The translations under genes and the position numbers were made by a program. From assembly GCA_003427395.1 (NCBI GenBank), contig BFEA01000278.1, positions 1,758,270 to 1,822,269 on the forward strand: DNA of 64,000 nucleotides, given 5' to 3'. This document shows positions 53,395 through 63,480 of the stretch, in pieces (the first letter of the stretch is position 1; each line of letters starts with the position of its first letter). The notes under the pieces are model-generated. The model had not been told where the DNA came from, did not search any database, and saw only the letters and a program-made list of their open reading frames with translations. Origin of the DNA: Chara braunii (Eukaryota; Streptophyta; Charophyceae; Charales; Characeae).

Positions 53395-56340
53395 CTATAG
53401 GGCGGATGTGCACTCGTCGTTTTTGTCTTCTGCATTTACACTCCCTTTAACAGATGAACTCAGATCTCGAAGTGCAGCTTCAGCATTCAATCGAACATTG
53501 GAAGGAATGACAAGTCCAGTCGTGAACGGTTTTGTACCTCTACCCGGTCTATCCCAACCAAAAGCAATCGAATCAACATGCTGCCATTGTTTCTTGTCAG
53601 TCATTTTCCATCATTTCTCTCATGCATTATCATACAGCTGTGGAAGTGACTTTGCTCTCCCTATCGGCACCCAGTATTCCACTAGTACTGGATTGTAATT
53701 CTGCGAATATTTATCAACAACCACCCGAGAAAGAGCTTTGCCCACCCGGATAGGCACGCCGCTGGACAGATCATCGTCGGAGGGGCGAAGGATAAGAAAA
53801 ATGCCCACGTCAACATGCACAAGGGGGTCGAAACTGGTCTTCGGGCGATCTTTTCTCCGTCCAACAAACAGGAGTTCCCTGTCATCGATGTTGGAACTAC
53901 CAGGAGAAGGTTGTTGATCGCTTCCGAGCGGTCGCGGTGTTGGCCAAAAACTTCCCAAAGGTTGTGAGGACAACTCGTTGGCGATGATCTCGTCGCCTTT
54001 TGTTATAACCTCCTCCCAGTAACACAACTTTTTCTCTCCTACTCATCTCATGGTCGTTGTAAGTGCACCACGTCGACCGTCTGCTCTCAAGCAACTCGTT
54101 GAATCGAATAACCCCATTTATGCCGTTACAATAGTCATTTCGAGGAAGGGGTTGCACAAGAGGCGAGTCAAATGGCCACGATGGACCTGCATAACTTTCA
54201 TCAGGGTTTTGATTAAACCAATAAATTGGACCTTCCTCGGGCAACCGGTTGTCGTCATCGTAGAATTTCTTGTACAACATGCCCGAATTATCTCCAACCA
54301 TCAAAACTTTAAGCAAGTGCAGTTTTGAAATACCAGTAATGTCGGACGCAACGCACATGTCCATTATACTTATCCAATCTGCCAGTGTATCGAGGAAAAT
54401 ACATTTGGGAGGTTTTTCGTGGGATTGCTCTATGAGCTCGTAGAACTCGTCCATAGTATAAACGTCTATGTCTTTCAATTTCTTCGAGAAAACGCTAAAA
54501 GTAGTTTCCACGTCTGTATGGGTATGTCCCACCAGCATATAACCTATTTCTACCTCTTGGAAAACTTTGAACTTAGCCAAGACTGCAGCTAGCGCACATA
54601 TGTACTTGTTCTTGTTTTCCCGCCAACAATTATCTGCTTGAATGCACAAAAACGGTGGCAGTGGAGTCCCGCTCCCTTGAATTTCGACAAGGGTTCTCAT
54701 GAGACAAGTAGCGACTGTATTCGAATCGTGTTTGAAATACGGAAACCACGTATACATATAAATACTAGGGTCTGTACCATGTGCAATGATACCTGTCAGA
54801 TTCGTCTTCATCATCATCTCGTGCCTAAGTGCTTTCGAGTAGTTCGCTTAGCCAATATGGGGGATAGTGGTCTTTTTCTGATCCATGCCGTAAATGATGA
54901 GACACAAACGCTCGTTCGGGCGGAACATGGAATCAGTCTTTGCCCGACTGTAGTCCAGTCTGTGTTCAACTTGCCGCCTTTGGTGAACTTTCATCTCCTC
55001 CTGTGCTCGTTCTCGAGCTCGAGGAAGAGCACCGTAGTGTATACGTTCTTTCAGCTCATGACAGACGACACACTTTGTGAATGTGTTTGAGTGTGCGAGT
55101 GAAACGTGATAAAAATGTGTCTGCCACAATTTATAAAAGTTGGACTCAGACACGACTTCAAGGCCGACAGCCACGAAGTCTGATTTGATGGACTCATAAA
55201 TTGAACGCTTCGTAAAAGCAGTCGGCAGTCGAAGTTTCGGTCTGTAAACGTCGTTTTGATGGGCCACCTTATTCGGCATGCTATCTGCGTGACAGTCTAT
55301 GAATGTTTTCATGTTGGCAAGCATGGCAACTGTCTTATCTTTTGGTTTTGTCTACCCGTCAGTCCGTGCTCGCAACGCACAAAGCCATTGTCCAATTATT
55401 TTTTTAAGCTATAAAACGTATTGCGAGAGACACTGAAAACATTGCAGTACGCCTTGACGGACATGTGACCTTCTAACTCTACAGGACAGACACGTTTTTG
55501 TCCACCTTCATTCAGCGTGAAATCTTTAAGACTCTTCATCCACCACTCTGCTCGCTCTTTAGGAATCTTACTGTAAAGTCCTTGTCTAACCTTTCGAACT
55601 TCCTCCGGCGACACGTTGTAACAACAACGAGCCTTGCGGACCATGCCATGCCGCGTACCATTAGCAGTTTCTTTTCAGAGAGCATGTCTTTCGCTCTTTT
55701 GTACTGCTCTACCTTCCTAACTCTCCTATTCGCCATGCTATAAAGTTTTCTCTCCCCTGGCAGAGGTGCAGGCAAAATTTATAGTATTGCCGTTTGTTCT
55801 TTATCGGTCCTGCCAGACGCTTTCGACCCAGACTGACTCTCAACAGGAATGGCATCACGAGATTGCACTTGCGTTGGACTTGCCCGCGCAGTGGACAACT
55901 CCTCTGAAGAATAGTCGGTGGCAATCAACTTTGTACCGCTATGGCTAGGTTGCTGTAACGACTTACTGGAAGAGGATTGTTGCCCGGACGAGTAATCAGT
56001 GCCCACCAACTTCTCAGTCTCGGCGTCAGAGGTTGTGAAAGAAGCAGCCATCGGCACACAACAGTTGTCCACGGAAGTTGCGGGGCGCACCTCGCCAGAA
56101 ACATGAGACTCGTTTTCGGAGGCAGACGGCTCTTCGCCTGCGGACGATGTGGCAAAAGTCCTAGGCAAATGGATGCAACCTCCAAAGATGTCACGAAAAG
56201 CGAGACTACGTTTTCTGGTAAACGTAGCAGTGATCTGCTGGAACGGCGAACTCTCGGAAGAGCTCGTTGCGGACAACTGCAGGTCTTCCAGGTGAAAATG
56301 CAAGTCGGTGGCCTGTCCGACATCCATAGCCAAGTTCATG
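53395..56340 (-). pseudogene. DUF7869-like transposase-like gene, decayed
   Basis: Read on the minus strand from ATG 56340: a serine-rich, probably disordered N-terminus; a basic MANRRVRKVEQYKRAKDMLS; CCYNVSPEEVRKVRQGLYSK; then TFTKCVVCHELK (about 55080), LIIYGMDQKKTTIPHIG, CIQADNCWRENKNKYICA, VGHTHTDVETTFSVFSKKL; and a C-terminal GIFLILRPSDDDLSSGVPIR and VGKALSR (SH3/BAH-like). The order CxxC, 'DGMDQ.K...P', 'QaDNc..EnKN', 'GHTH.DvD..fs' is that of DUF7869-type proteins, thought to be transposon-borne. Breaks: TAA 55779, shifts near 55660 and 55405 (A-run), TAG 55352, TAA 54848, shift near 54030 (A-run), TGAs at about 53620. About 950 codons in all. The family name is from memory. Confidence 0.65.
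53897..54817 (-). CDS. Longest open block of the DUF7869-like gene
   Basis: 306 codons open from ATG 54817. It holds the most conserved part: ADNCWRENKNKYICALAAVL, EVEIGYMLVGHTHTDVETTF and ENPDESYAGPSWPFD-like sequence. The last ~35 codons are in the wrong frame: the true C-terminus continues in the frame of 54027-53620 after a one-base change in an A run. Acidic and histidine residues (D of QADN, H and D of GHTHTD) are candidates for metal binding. Confidence 0.6.
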   Translation of the reverse strand: MMMKTNLTGIIAHGTDPSIYMYTWFPYFKHDSNTVATCLMRTLVEIQGSGTPLPPFLCIQADNCWRENKNKYICALAAVLAKFKVFQEVEIGYMLVGHTHTDVETTFSVFSKKLKDIDVYTMDEFYELIEQSHEKPPKCIFLDTLADWISIMDMCVASDITGISKLHLLKVLMVGDNSGMLYKKFYDDDNRLPEEGPIYWFNQNPDESYAGPSWPFDSPLVQPLPRNDYCNGINGVIRFNELLESRRSTWCTYNDHEMSRREKVVLLGGGYNKRRRDHRQRVVLTTFGKFLANTATARKRSTTFSW

Positions 56341-56476
56341 CGGTCGTTCCTTGAACCATCCTTTCTGCCTTCATGTAGCCGTCGGTGTTGCGGACACCGG
56401 AACAAAGTGTAAGACCGGACACATGTGTCTTTCACCCCACCCAACCCGCCAACACACCCCCTCCAACCCCAACCCC

Positions 56477-56479
<3 letters not shown>

Positions 56480-56510
<31 letters not shown>
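56480..56510. repeat. Poly-C tract
   Basis: ~30 C residues after a CAACCCC-rich lead. Glycine-rich minus-strand frames here are translations of the tract. Confidence 0.95.
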
Positions 56511-56511
<1 letters not shown>

Positions 56512-57021
56512 ATTCCCAATGCCGCAAGAGGAAGGCGTGAAAATGCAACGGGGTGGCACGAACGATCTGGCAAACCGCGAAATGCGAAGTGCGCCGACAT
56601 CCGAACTTGCCAGGGGTGTTGATTTATGTGCCAAAGGGCATCTAAATATTTCTTGCCTCGACTCCGGCGATAAGAATTGCGTCGATAAAGAAGGGGGATC
56701 CCCTTCCACCTTGTGCTTTTTATGATTTTATGAGTTGGACGTTAAAGTTTATAGCAGCTGCCAAAGTCAAACCCCTTGACCTATTTACAGGTCTCCAATG
56801 ATGGAACCCAACTGCTACAAAGGGCCTTGGCCCGCCTACCACTCATCCCCGCAGGTTACTGAAGAGGGTAGGTCCCGCAACCGCCTTAGCGATTGTCTAG
56901 CATCGAGAGGTTAAGTCCCTCAAGGCGCGTGTTAGCCGACACTTGAGCGTCGAACGGGACCCTCGATGCCATCGAGGGCCACGCGAGTATCGGGCCCCTA
57001 ATCAGACCCTTATCAGACCCG

Positions 57022-57985
57022 ATGACCGTTTTCTTTTTTTTTGCAAGTCGATAGCAACGACCGTCAGACCCCGATGTTGTAGGAATGTGTTTTTGCGAAA
57101 CGACATCTCCGCGAGACATGGGGTTACCGTTGGTGACCAAGGCTCGCTGAGTTCGGAGTGAAATTTTTAGGTGGCGCAACAAAAATGTTGTTGGCAATGA
57201 CAACCACATTTAACGTTGTTGAATTAGGGTCTTGCGAGGCGATGGATTCGGCGGCACAAAGTACTTAAAGCCCGCCCCGATCCGAAGTTTATGAAATCAG
57301 GGTTCGCGACAATTGAGGCTAACTGCTTGTGCAGAAAGCGAGCAGTCGTGCCACCGGCGGACGGTTTCGTCGCCTGCACCTCCTGCCGCACCAGGAGAAC
57401 ATCGGGACTGTGGCGCTCAACCGACAACCGTGGATGCGGAAGTTCAAATTCCGGCGAAGTTCGGTCGAGGCGGGAGGAATGACAGGATTGGCGGGCAGGG
57501 CTTAAAGGGGTCGAGGACGACCGTTCTCTTTTTTGCTGCGAGTCACCAGCAACGACTGTCAGACCTTGATGTTGCAGGAATGTATTTTTGCAAAGCGATG
57601 TCTCCTCGGGGTAACCGTTGATGACTGGGGCTCATAGGGTTGAAGTGTAAAATCTACGAGGCTCGTCATAAACGTTGTCGGCAATGACAACACATTTGAT
57701 GTTCCCGAATCGGGGTCTTGCGAATCGATGGATTTGGCGGGACATATTACTTAAAGTCCGTTGGGATCCAAACTTTGTGAAATCAAGGTTCTCGGCAATT
57801 GAGGCTAACTGCTTGTCCGAAAAGCGAGTAGTCGTGCCACCAGCGGAGTCTTGCGAGTTGATGGATCCGGCGGTACACATTACTTAAAGTCCGCTGGGAT
57901 CCAAACTTTGTGAAATCAGGGTTCTCGGCAATTGAGGCTAACTGCTTATCCGAAAAGTGAGCAGTCATGCCACCAGCAGGGAGGT
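57022..57985 (+). repeat. ~490-bp tandem repeat with internal 133-bp amplification
   Basis: Unit 1 begins GACCGTTTTCTTTTTTTT at 57022 and unit 2 GACCGTTCTCTTTTTTGC at 57518. Each holds CAACGAC(C/T)GTCAGACC, AGGAATGT(G/A)TTTTTGC and a GTCTTGCGA block. That block (near 57231, 57714 and 57847), which includes CAATTGAGGCTAACTGCTT, is doubled at the end of unit 2 with a ~133-base step. Not coding. Confidence 0.85.
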
Positions 57986-58483
57986 TGCAACCCGCAAACC
58001 GTCCGAAACTGGACTGGCAGAAAACCTGTATCCCGACCCGGCTACTTTTGGAGACGTTTGTGAACTGTGCACGTTTCTAATTGGTTGCCAAACCGCAAGT
58101 CCGCCGGGATCCGAAATTCATGTTAACGACCTCAACCTCCACAATTCAACATGAAGGGCTTGCAGTCGTCCTAGTCCGCTGGCATCCGAACTTCATGTGC
58201 TCATGAGAAGGCACACGTGCAAGATTGGATCCCGACGGACCACGACAATCACCTCCCGGACAGTTGCTCGTGAAAAGGCACACGTCTCGCACTCTCGATC
58301 ACACGCTTGACTGTGCTTGCTGCGCTTTTATCGCGATTGTGCCATCACGACAACACTGTAGGACGCGCTTGATCGCACATGTGTCGCATTCGCGATCACA
58401 CGTGCTGCAATGGACAGTTGTTCATTAGAAGTCAAACGTGTCGCACTCGTGACCAGACGCTTGATCGAAGTGGATGCAAGAAG

Positions 58484-58788
58484 AAGGCGAAAAACGATAG
58501 CCCAGTTGTACACTCTCGTCGATGCGGAACGAGGTTCTCGCCGTGGTCTGCCACGTGGACCACAGCGCACTCTTCGCGGCTGGACGAGAATCTCGTTCCA
58601 CATCGACGACATTGCACGATAACGAACAAAGGTGAGGAAGCAATATTCGTTATCGAGCAATGTCGTCGATGCGGGACGAGGTTCTCGTCCAGCCGCGAAA
58701 AGTGCGCTGGGGTCCACATGGCAGACCACGGCGAGAACCTCGTTCTGCATCGACGAGAGTGTACAACAGGGCCATCGTTTTCCGCCTT
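58484..58788. repeat. Foldback: ~140-bp inverted arms, ~23-base loop
   Basis: The left arm 58484-58624 (GCGAAAAACGATAG through CACGATAACGA) is the near-exact reverse complement of 58648-58788 (TCGTTATCGAGCAATG through CCATCGTTTTCCGCC). Each arm contains a smaller inverted pair around GATGCGGAACGAGGTTCTCG and CGAGAATCTCGTTCCACATC. RNA from it would form a long stem. It may be a foldback transposon or a small-RNA-producing hairpin. Confidence 0.9.
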
Positions 58789-60850
58789 GTGCTCTTCTAT
58801 AGCCGACGACAACCTCGTTTTCCATCGACGTCACACCTAGACAATGAATAGAGTTTCACCCTCCTCGCGAACAATCGTTGCTCACAAACAGTCATGATCG
58901 CGCGTGATCATGATCGCATGATCATGAAGATGCGTGTTCATGAAAATGCGCTCCGACGGGTGATACGCGCACACCACTAGTCTTTGTCAAGATGAACCGA
59001 GCAATTTTGTCTACACACAAGACACCCCAGCCATCGCTATCTAGCGTCTGCTCTTCTTCAACGAACAAAGCAGCTCTCGACGACGAGCTTGCATTGCCTG
59101 CTGACGGCCAATCCCATGGTGGCATCAACGAGTTAGCACGAACGCATAGATGGCTTCTGTGCGTTCATGCTCGCTCGATCATGTCACCATGGGACTGGTC
59201 GTCGGCATGCACTTCTAGCCTCCCGTCGCAAGCAACTTTGCTCGTAAAAGAAGTCTGCGTGGTGGGCATCGATGGCTCAGGTCGCCGGCGCGTGGCGCAC
59301 AATAGTGGAGATTTTTTTCTTTTGCCATCTGGGGACCCGCGATTGGTTTCACTTGGCGCGGCACAACTCCACATCACCCACGGTTACCTGCGCGATGAGC
59401 TCTCCGAACCACAGACAAGGAGGAAGAGTGCGTGCAACAGACATGGACATTACTAAACAACAAATGCTGGGAGTGACGAGAAAATGGAGAGAGGAGTGGA
59501 TGGACAGGGAAACACGACATGCAGATTGGCGACGACCCACATCATTGCGAGACTTTCATGACGCGCAAAAAAGTTTCGCGCGAAATTGGCGAGAAGCAGG
59601 ACGGTTTCCGGACGCCATGGTGTCTTCGAGTGTAACTCCGACGTACCTAGGAGGTCGATCGCCGAGGACGACGATGGCGCAGCGCAGCTTTGGGCGAACT
59701 CCAGTGTGACGTTCATCCTCCCGGTAGCCTCCCACCCCGTTCACCAGTGTGACGTTCACCCCGCAGGCCATGTGCCCTGGCGAAAAACGGTCTTGCGATG
59801 CGCAAATCGAACGGCTCGGCCAGGGCTGGCCTTGCATTTTGTTTGGCATCTGCTGCAACGGTCCTCCTACTCGTCAGTGAAAAGGCCCCCCCTCCCACCC
59901 CCTTGTCGCCCGGTAGCGTCCGGAAAGGCCCGCCAACGATTGTCAGCAATGACCCTCATACGCGTCGTGTCGTATGCAGACCCTATGCGCAGACGGACCA
60001 TGGTCGTTGATTGGGCAAATCCAACGGTCCCTGGAATCCTGTGCGTTTTCCTTTCGGTCGAATGGGTCAAAAGTTCCCGCACCCCACCGGGCCCGCAATT
60101 CCCATTTCGAAAAAGGCTTTGCGTGCCCAAGGCGTGCGAACCTATAAAACGAATCTCGCCCCCCCAATGCTCATTTCGCACTATCACATTTCGTTGGGGA
60201 GATGTTATTGGAGTAACCATCTGCACTCCCTCTCTCGTCAACACCATCGCGCGAGAACCACGGTGATTGACGTCATCGCCATTTCCAGCGCTGCGCCATG
60301 TCATCCAACCAGCACAGAACCCGACAACCACAGGCGATCGCAAGCGACACGCACGGTGATTGACACCATCGCGATCTTCAGCGCTGCGCCGCGCCCTTCG
60401 CTGTCTGAACAGAGAACCCACGTGCACTTGCATCACAAAGCACATTTCGCGTCTTGTTCTATGTTGCTCCTCGTCGTCTTTCGTGCCAATCAGTGACCTA
60501 CTGACGGGCTTGCTTCGCATGCACGCTGCTCGCTCAACGCAAATCATTCGCCGCCACAGATGAGAAATTGACATTGCATGAGCTTGAGAAAAGGTCTGGC
60601 AAACAACTTGTGTGATTGATTTGGCATAAGCTTGAAAATGGGCCGAGTAAGACGTCTAGAAAAAAAAAGACTCGTATGATGGACTATGTATGGATCTGAG
60701 AGAAAGACTGGCAGGCTGGGAAACAAATGAGTATTTGGAAACGGGTTTGACAAGGTGTCTGAAAGAGAGATGCACAAGGGATGAAAAAAATGGGAAGCAT
60801 GCATGAAAAAGTTAAAAATAAGTAAGGAACAAGAAAGGACAAAGAGTGAT
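58789..60850. other. GC-rich stretch without a supported gene
   Basis: Long overlapping frames occur on both strands (59586-60266 +, 59867-60574 -) but neither shows a motif, and both match what GC-rich DNA gives by chance. Short internal repeats: CAGTGTGACGTTCA twice near 59700-59755, and GGTGATTGAC with CAGCGCTGCGCC at 60262 and 60353. Confidence 0.4.
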
Positions 60851-60905
60851 ATGAATGCAAAATTGGCAGGACCAGAGGAGAGTCGGGCGAAAGGACTCGG
60901 GGGAG

Positions 60906-61410
60906 ATGCATGTGAATTTGGCAAGGCCTGAGCGTCGGGGAACGGTAAAGGGAAAACATGGATTGCATGGGCCGAAAAGTAGATTATTTTTTATAAGAGT
61001 AATGAATGAGACGATACCAAAATGGTTTCTGTTCGAGAATGCTTCCTCGATGAAATGGGAAGACAGATTTGAGATTACGAAGCACTTAGGGGAAGTTGTG
61101 CCTGGACTCACTAATTCGAAGCGGGTATCACCACACCAAAGGCGGCGGTTGTACTGGACGAACATCCCCCTTCCGGAGCAAATGCCTGACGTTGAGTTGC
61201 ATCCGGAAACTTGCCTGCAATTTGTTATCAACAAAGCCAAGGCATAAAATGAGAAAATCAATTGTGTTATGACAACAAATTGTCATTCGGGGAATAAAGC
61301 CAGCATACCAGTAGTTAAGTGCATGAAGCAAGGGGAGCCCCGTCTGCTTCATGTTACTGAAGTTGAAAGAATTATGGGCTGCCGTGCTGGGTATACAAAA
61401 TTGACTGAAG
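60906..61410 (+). pseudogene. DNMT3-like cytosine-5 DNA methyltransferase fragment
   Basis: One frame reads VNLARPERRGTVKGKHGLHG, SRLFFIRVMNETIPKWFLFE and NASSMKWEDRF (motif VI, FEN, at 61032). It goes on to SKRVSPHQRRRLYWTNIPLP (motif VIII, about 61128), a TAA at 61245-61247, then PVVKCMKQGEPRLLHVTEVE and RIMGCRAGYTKL (motif IX and target-recognition end, about 61341-61400). The motif spacing fits DNMT3 enzymes, which put methyl groups on cytosine in nuclear DNA. Motif I is not seen, and where motif IV (Pro-Cys) is expected the frame has Met-His; a TGT codon is nearby but out of frame. Motif X is missing after 61410. So this is a broken fragment, possibly one exon of a lost gene or a copy carried by a retroelement. 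Confidence 0.7.
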
Positions 61411-62240
61411 AGGTAGTTTGCATCTCAATTGAGGGAAAGATAAAGAGGCAGAGCTATGATGGAAAGGAGCAACCTAGTCTAAGTTGTAGAAGCTTCGACT
61501 CCCCCATACCCTCCTCACCCCAAGAGGCGGAAGCTAAGGAAAACATTGAGGAAGGAATGGAAAAAGAACGAAACGGACCTTGGCAAACTAACCACCCATA
61601 ACACCTCACCCTCCTCTCCGGTCTATCCCTCCAAAATCCACTAACAAGAGATTGGTGTGCGATGAGGACATCGCGAATGAGTGGGGGGAATGTGTCGGGA
61701 CTGGTGGGTCCCGAATAACTTCTCATCACTCGAGAGATTGAATACGGACAGTTTATGCACAATAGAGAAATCTGGAATGTGGAAGCAGGAGAGAGAAAAG
61801 ACAAAGGATTGGGCCACAGAAGGGAGTGATGCCCTGAGGAGAGAACCACAGGAGGAAAGAACTAGCGGCGGCAAGCAAGCGAGCGCAAGAACAGGGGCAC
61901 ATAGAACATAGCAGGAGGTCGGGAGGGTCATCGGAATGCAATAAGACTAAGGCCAAAGGGCCTTTTGAACTAGCAATTGCAGCACGACAGCAATAAGGGA
62001 ATGAGGAAGTCGAGGGATGGGCAACTAGAAATCGCGGGAAGCCAGGAAATGAGGGTCCAACGTGGGGGTCATCTATGGGAGCCTCAGAGCGGAGGCCCAC
62101 AACCAAAGAGATCGACACTTACAAGGCGTGAGGAAAGACTAAGGAGAGGGGTCGCTATTGGGCGACAAGACGCCCAAGGGGCATGGGACACCTCGGGGAA
62201 AGGCACCCGGAGCCACGTGGGACTAAGTTAAAATAATGGC
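61411..62240. other. Stretch without a supported gene
   Basis: The frame of the methyltransferase fragment stays open to 61599 but the sequence after 61410 (KIKRQSYDGKEQPSL onwards) no longer resembles the family. Purine-rich on the plus strand. No motif recognised. Confidence 0.4.
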
Positions 62241-62246
62241 GTCCGA

Positions 62247-62342
62247 GGCGAAACGTGTCGGGGACCGCCGACGGAACTAAGTGTCGAGGACCACCGACGG
62301 GACTAAAGTGTCGGGGACCACCAACGGGACAAGTAGCGGGGA
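62247..62342 (+). repeat. 26-28-bp minisatellite, three to four units
   Basis: Units GTGTCGGGGACCGCCGACGG, GTGTCGAGGACCACCGACGG and GTGTCGGGGACCACCAACGG each followed by GACTAA-like bases, then a shortened unit. Confidence 0.85.
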
Positions 62343-62444
62343 CATGTGAAAGTCCCAAAAAAAAACAGCGGCACTGCGTGAGGGGAAAATAATAAATGCA
62401 AGGTGCACCTTCAAAATCGACATCTTGACGGCCAAGAATATTAA

Positions 62445-62470
62445 CACCACTAGTACAAGTACTAGTGGTG
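62445..62470. repeat. Near-perfect palindrome, 12-bp arms
   Basis: CACCACTAGTAC and GTACTAGTGGTG separated by AA. Half of the motif (CACCACTAGT) recurs near 63893 and near 5104. Confidence 0.85.
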
Positions 62471-62929
62471 ACAAACGGGAAGGCCTAAAGGAAAAGAAAA
62501 AGAAAAGAAAACTGAAGTGGGAGGCATGGAAGCAATCCGAAAAATCTCGGATCAGCCTCCCCTAAAAAAATAGAGTCAAATGAGACCCCATGTGAAAATA
62601 GCCCTCCGGGAGAAAATCGGAGTAGGAGGGACCATTGTGGGAGAAATGTAATAGTAAAAGGAGGCTCCCATGGGCATCGGAAGACCATTATTGCAATTCG
62701 AGAAATAACGGACTGCACCTTGGGCATAGGGAGGGCCAAAACTAAGAGGAAGAGGCTAGAAAAGGGCCTTAACGGCCACTTGACACTTGGCATGCTAGAA
62801 AAAAGAGAGAAAAGAAAAGAAAATGTAGGAGAATAAGACAAAAAGAGTGAGAGGGAGTGAGTGAGTTCGCCGTGACTAGGGACTGTCATAGGTAGGGACT
62901 GGCAGGTCCCTACTGTCCAAGAAAGGAGG

Positions 62930-62946
62930 AGAAAAAAAAAAAAAAG

Positions 62947-62977
<31 letters not shown>

Positions 62978-62978
62978 A
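62930..62978. repeat. A/AAAAG low-complexity tract
   Basis: Runs of A with single G, ending in AAAAG pentamers. Confidence 0.9.
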
Positions 62979-63041
62979 TGCCTTAACTGTAAAAAACGGT
63001 CACTTGGGGAGATTCATCCGTGACCAGATTTATTCTGGAAT

Positions 63042-63119
63042 ATGGCGGTTATAAANATATGGCGGTTATAAAGGACTTGGATTTTCTTTGATTTTTGCAG
63101 AGAAAATCAAAGAAAATCC
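63042..63119. repeat. Short duplication and 17-bp hairpin
   Basis: ATGGCGGTTATAAA occurs twice around an N (63056). Next come the perfect arms GGATTTTCTTTGATTTT (63079-63095) and AAAATCAAAGAAAATCC (63103-63119) with a 7-base loop. Confidence 0.85.
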
Positions 63120-63149
63120 AGGCCTCTTGCAACCGGAATAAAACGGAAT

Positions 63150-63480
63150 ACATGCATGAGGAGAAACACATGTTTTAGGTGCATCGGGAGCCAAAATCAA
63201 GGTCGGATGCACTTGGGAGTTGGCCGTTTCTTTTTCTTTTGAGTAAGGGCTAGTTCTGGGGCACTAGGCTAAGGAATTAACCCCCATTGCAGTCCGAGTT
63301 GCAACGGACTGCATGGGAGAGAAAAAACACATGTTCTAGGTGCATCCGGAGCCAATATTAAGCCCGGATGCACTAGAAAATTTAACGCTTCATTTTCTTT
63401 CAACATGGGGCAAGTTGTGGGGTTGTGGGTATGGAAAACAGCCATGACTGCAGTCCGAGAAATTACGGACTGCATGAGAT
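63150..63480 (+). repeat. ~160-bp tandem repeat
   Basis: CACATGTTTTAGGTGCATCG at 63167 and CACATGTTCTAGGTGCATCC at 63327 start similar blocks with GAGCCAA and CGGATGCACT. A word GCAGTCCGAG...ACGGACTGCA, itself an inverted pair, recurs at 63291, 63449 and (diverged) 62690. Confidence 0.75.

Noticed and set aside
55779-56600. Glycine-rich N-terminal extension of the DUF7869-like gene beyond 56340
   Set aside because: It is the translation of the poly-C tract; ATG at 56340 is the more sensible start.
59586-60574. 226-aa (+) and 235-aa (-) overlapping frames
   Set aside because: They overlap on opposite strands in GC-rich DNA, contain short internal repeats and show no motifs; chance frames are likelier.
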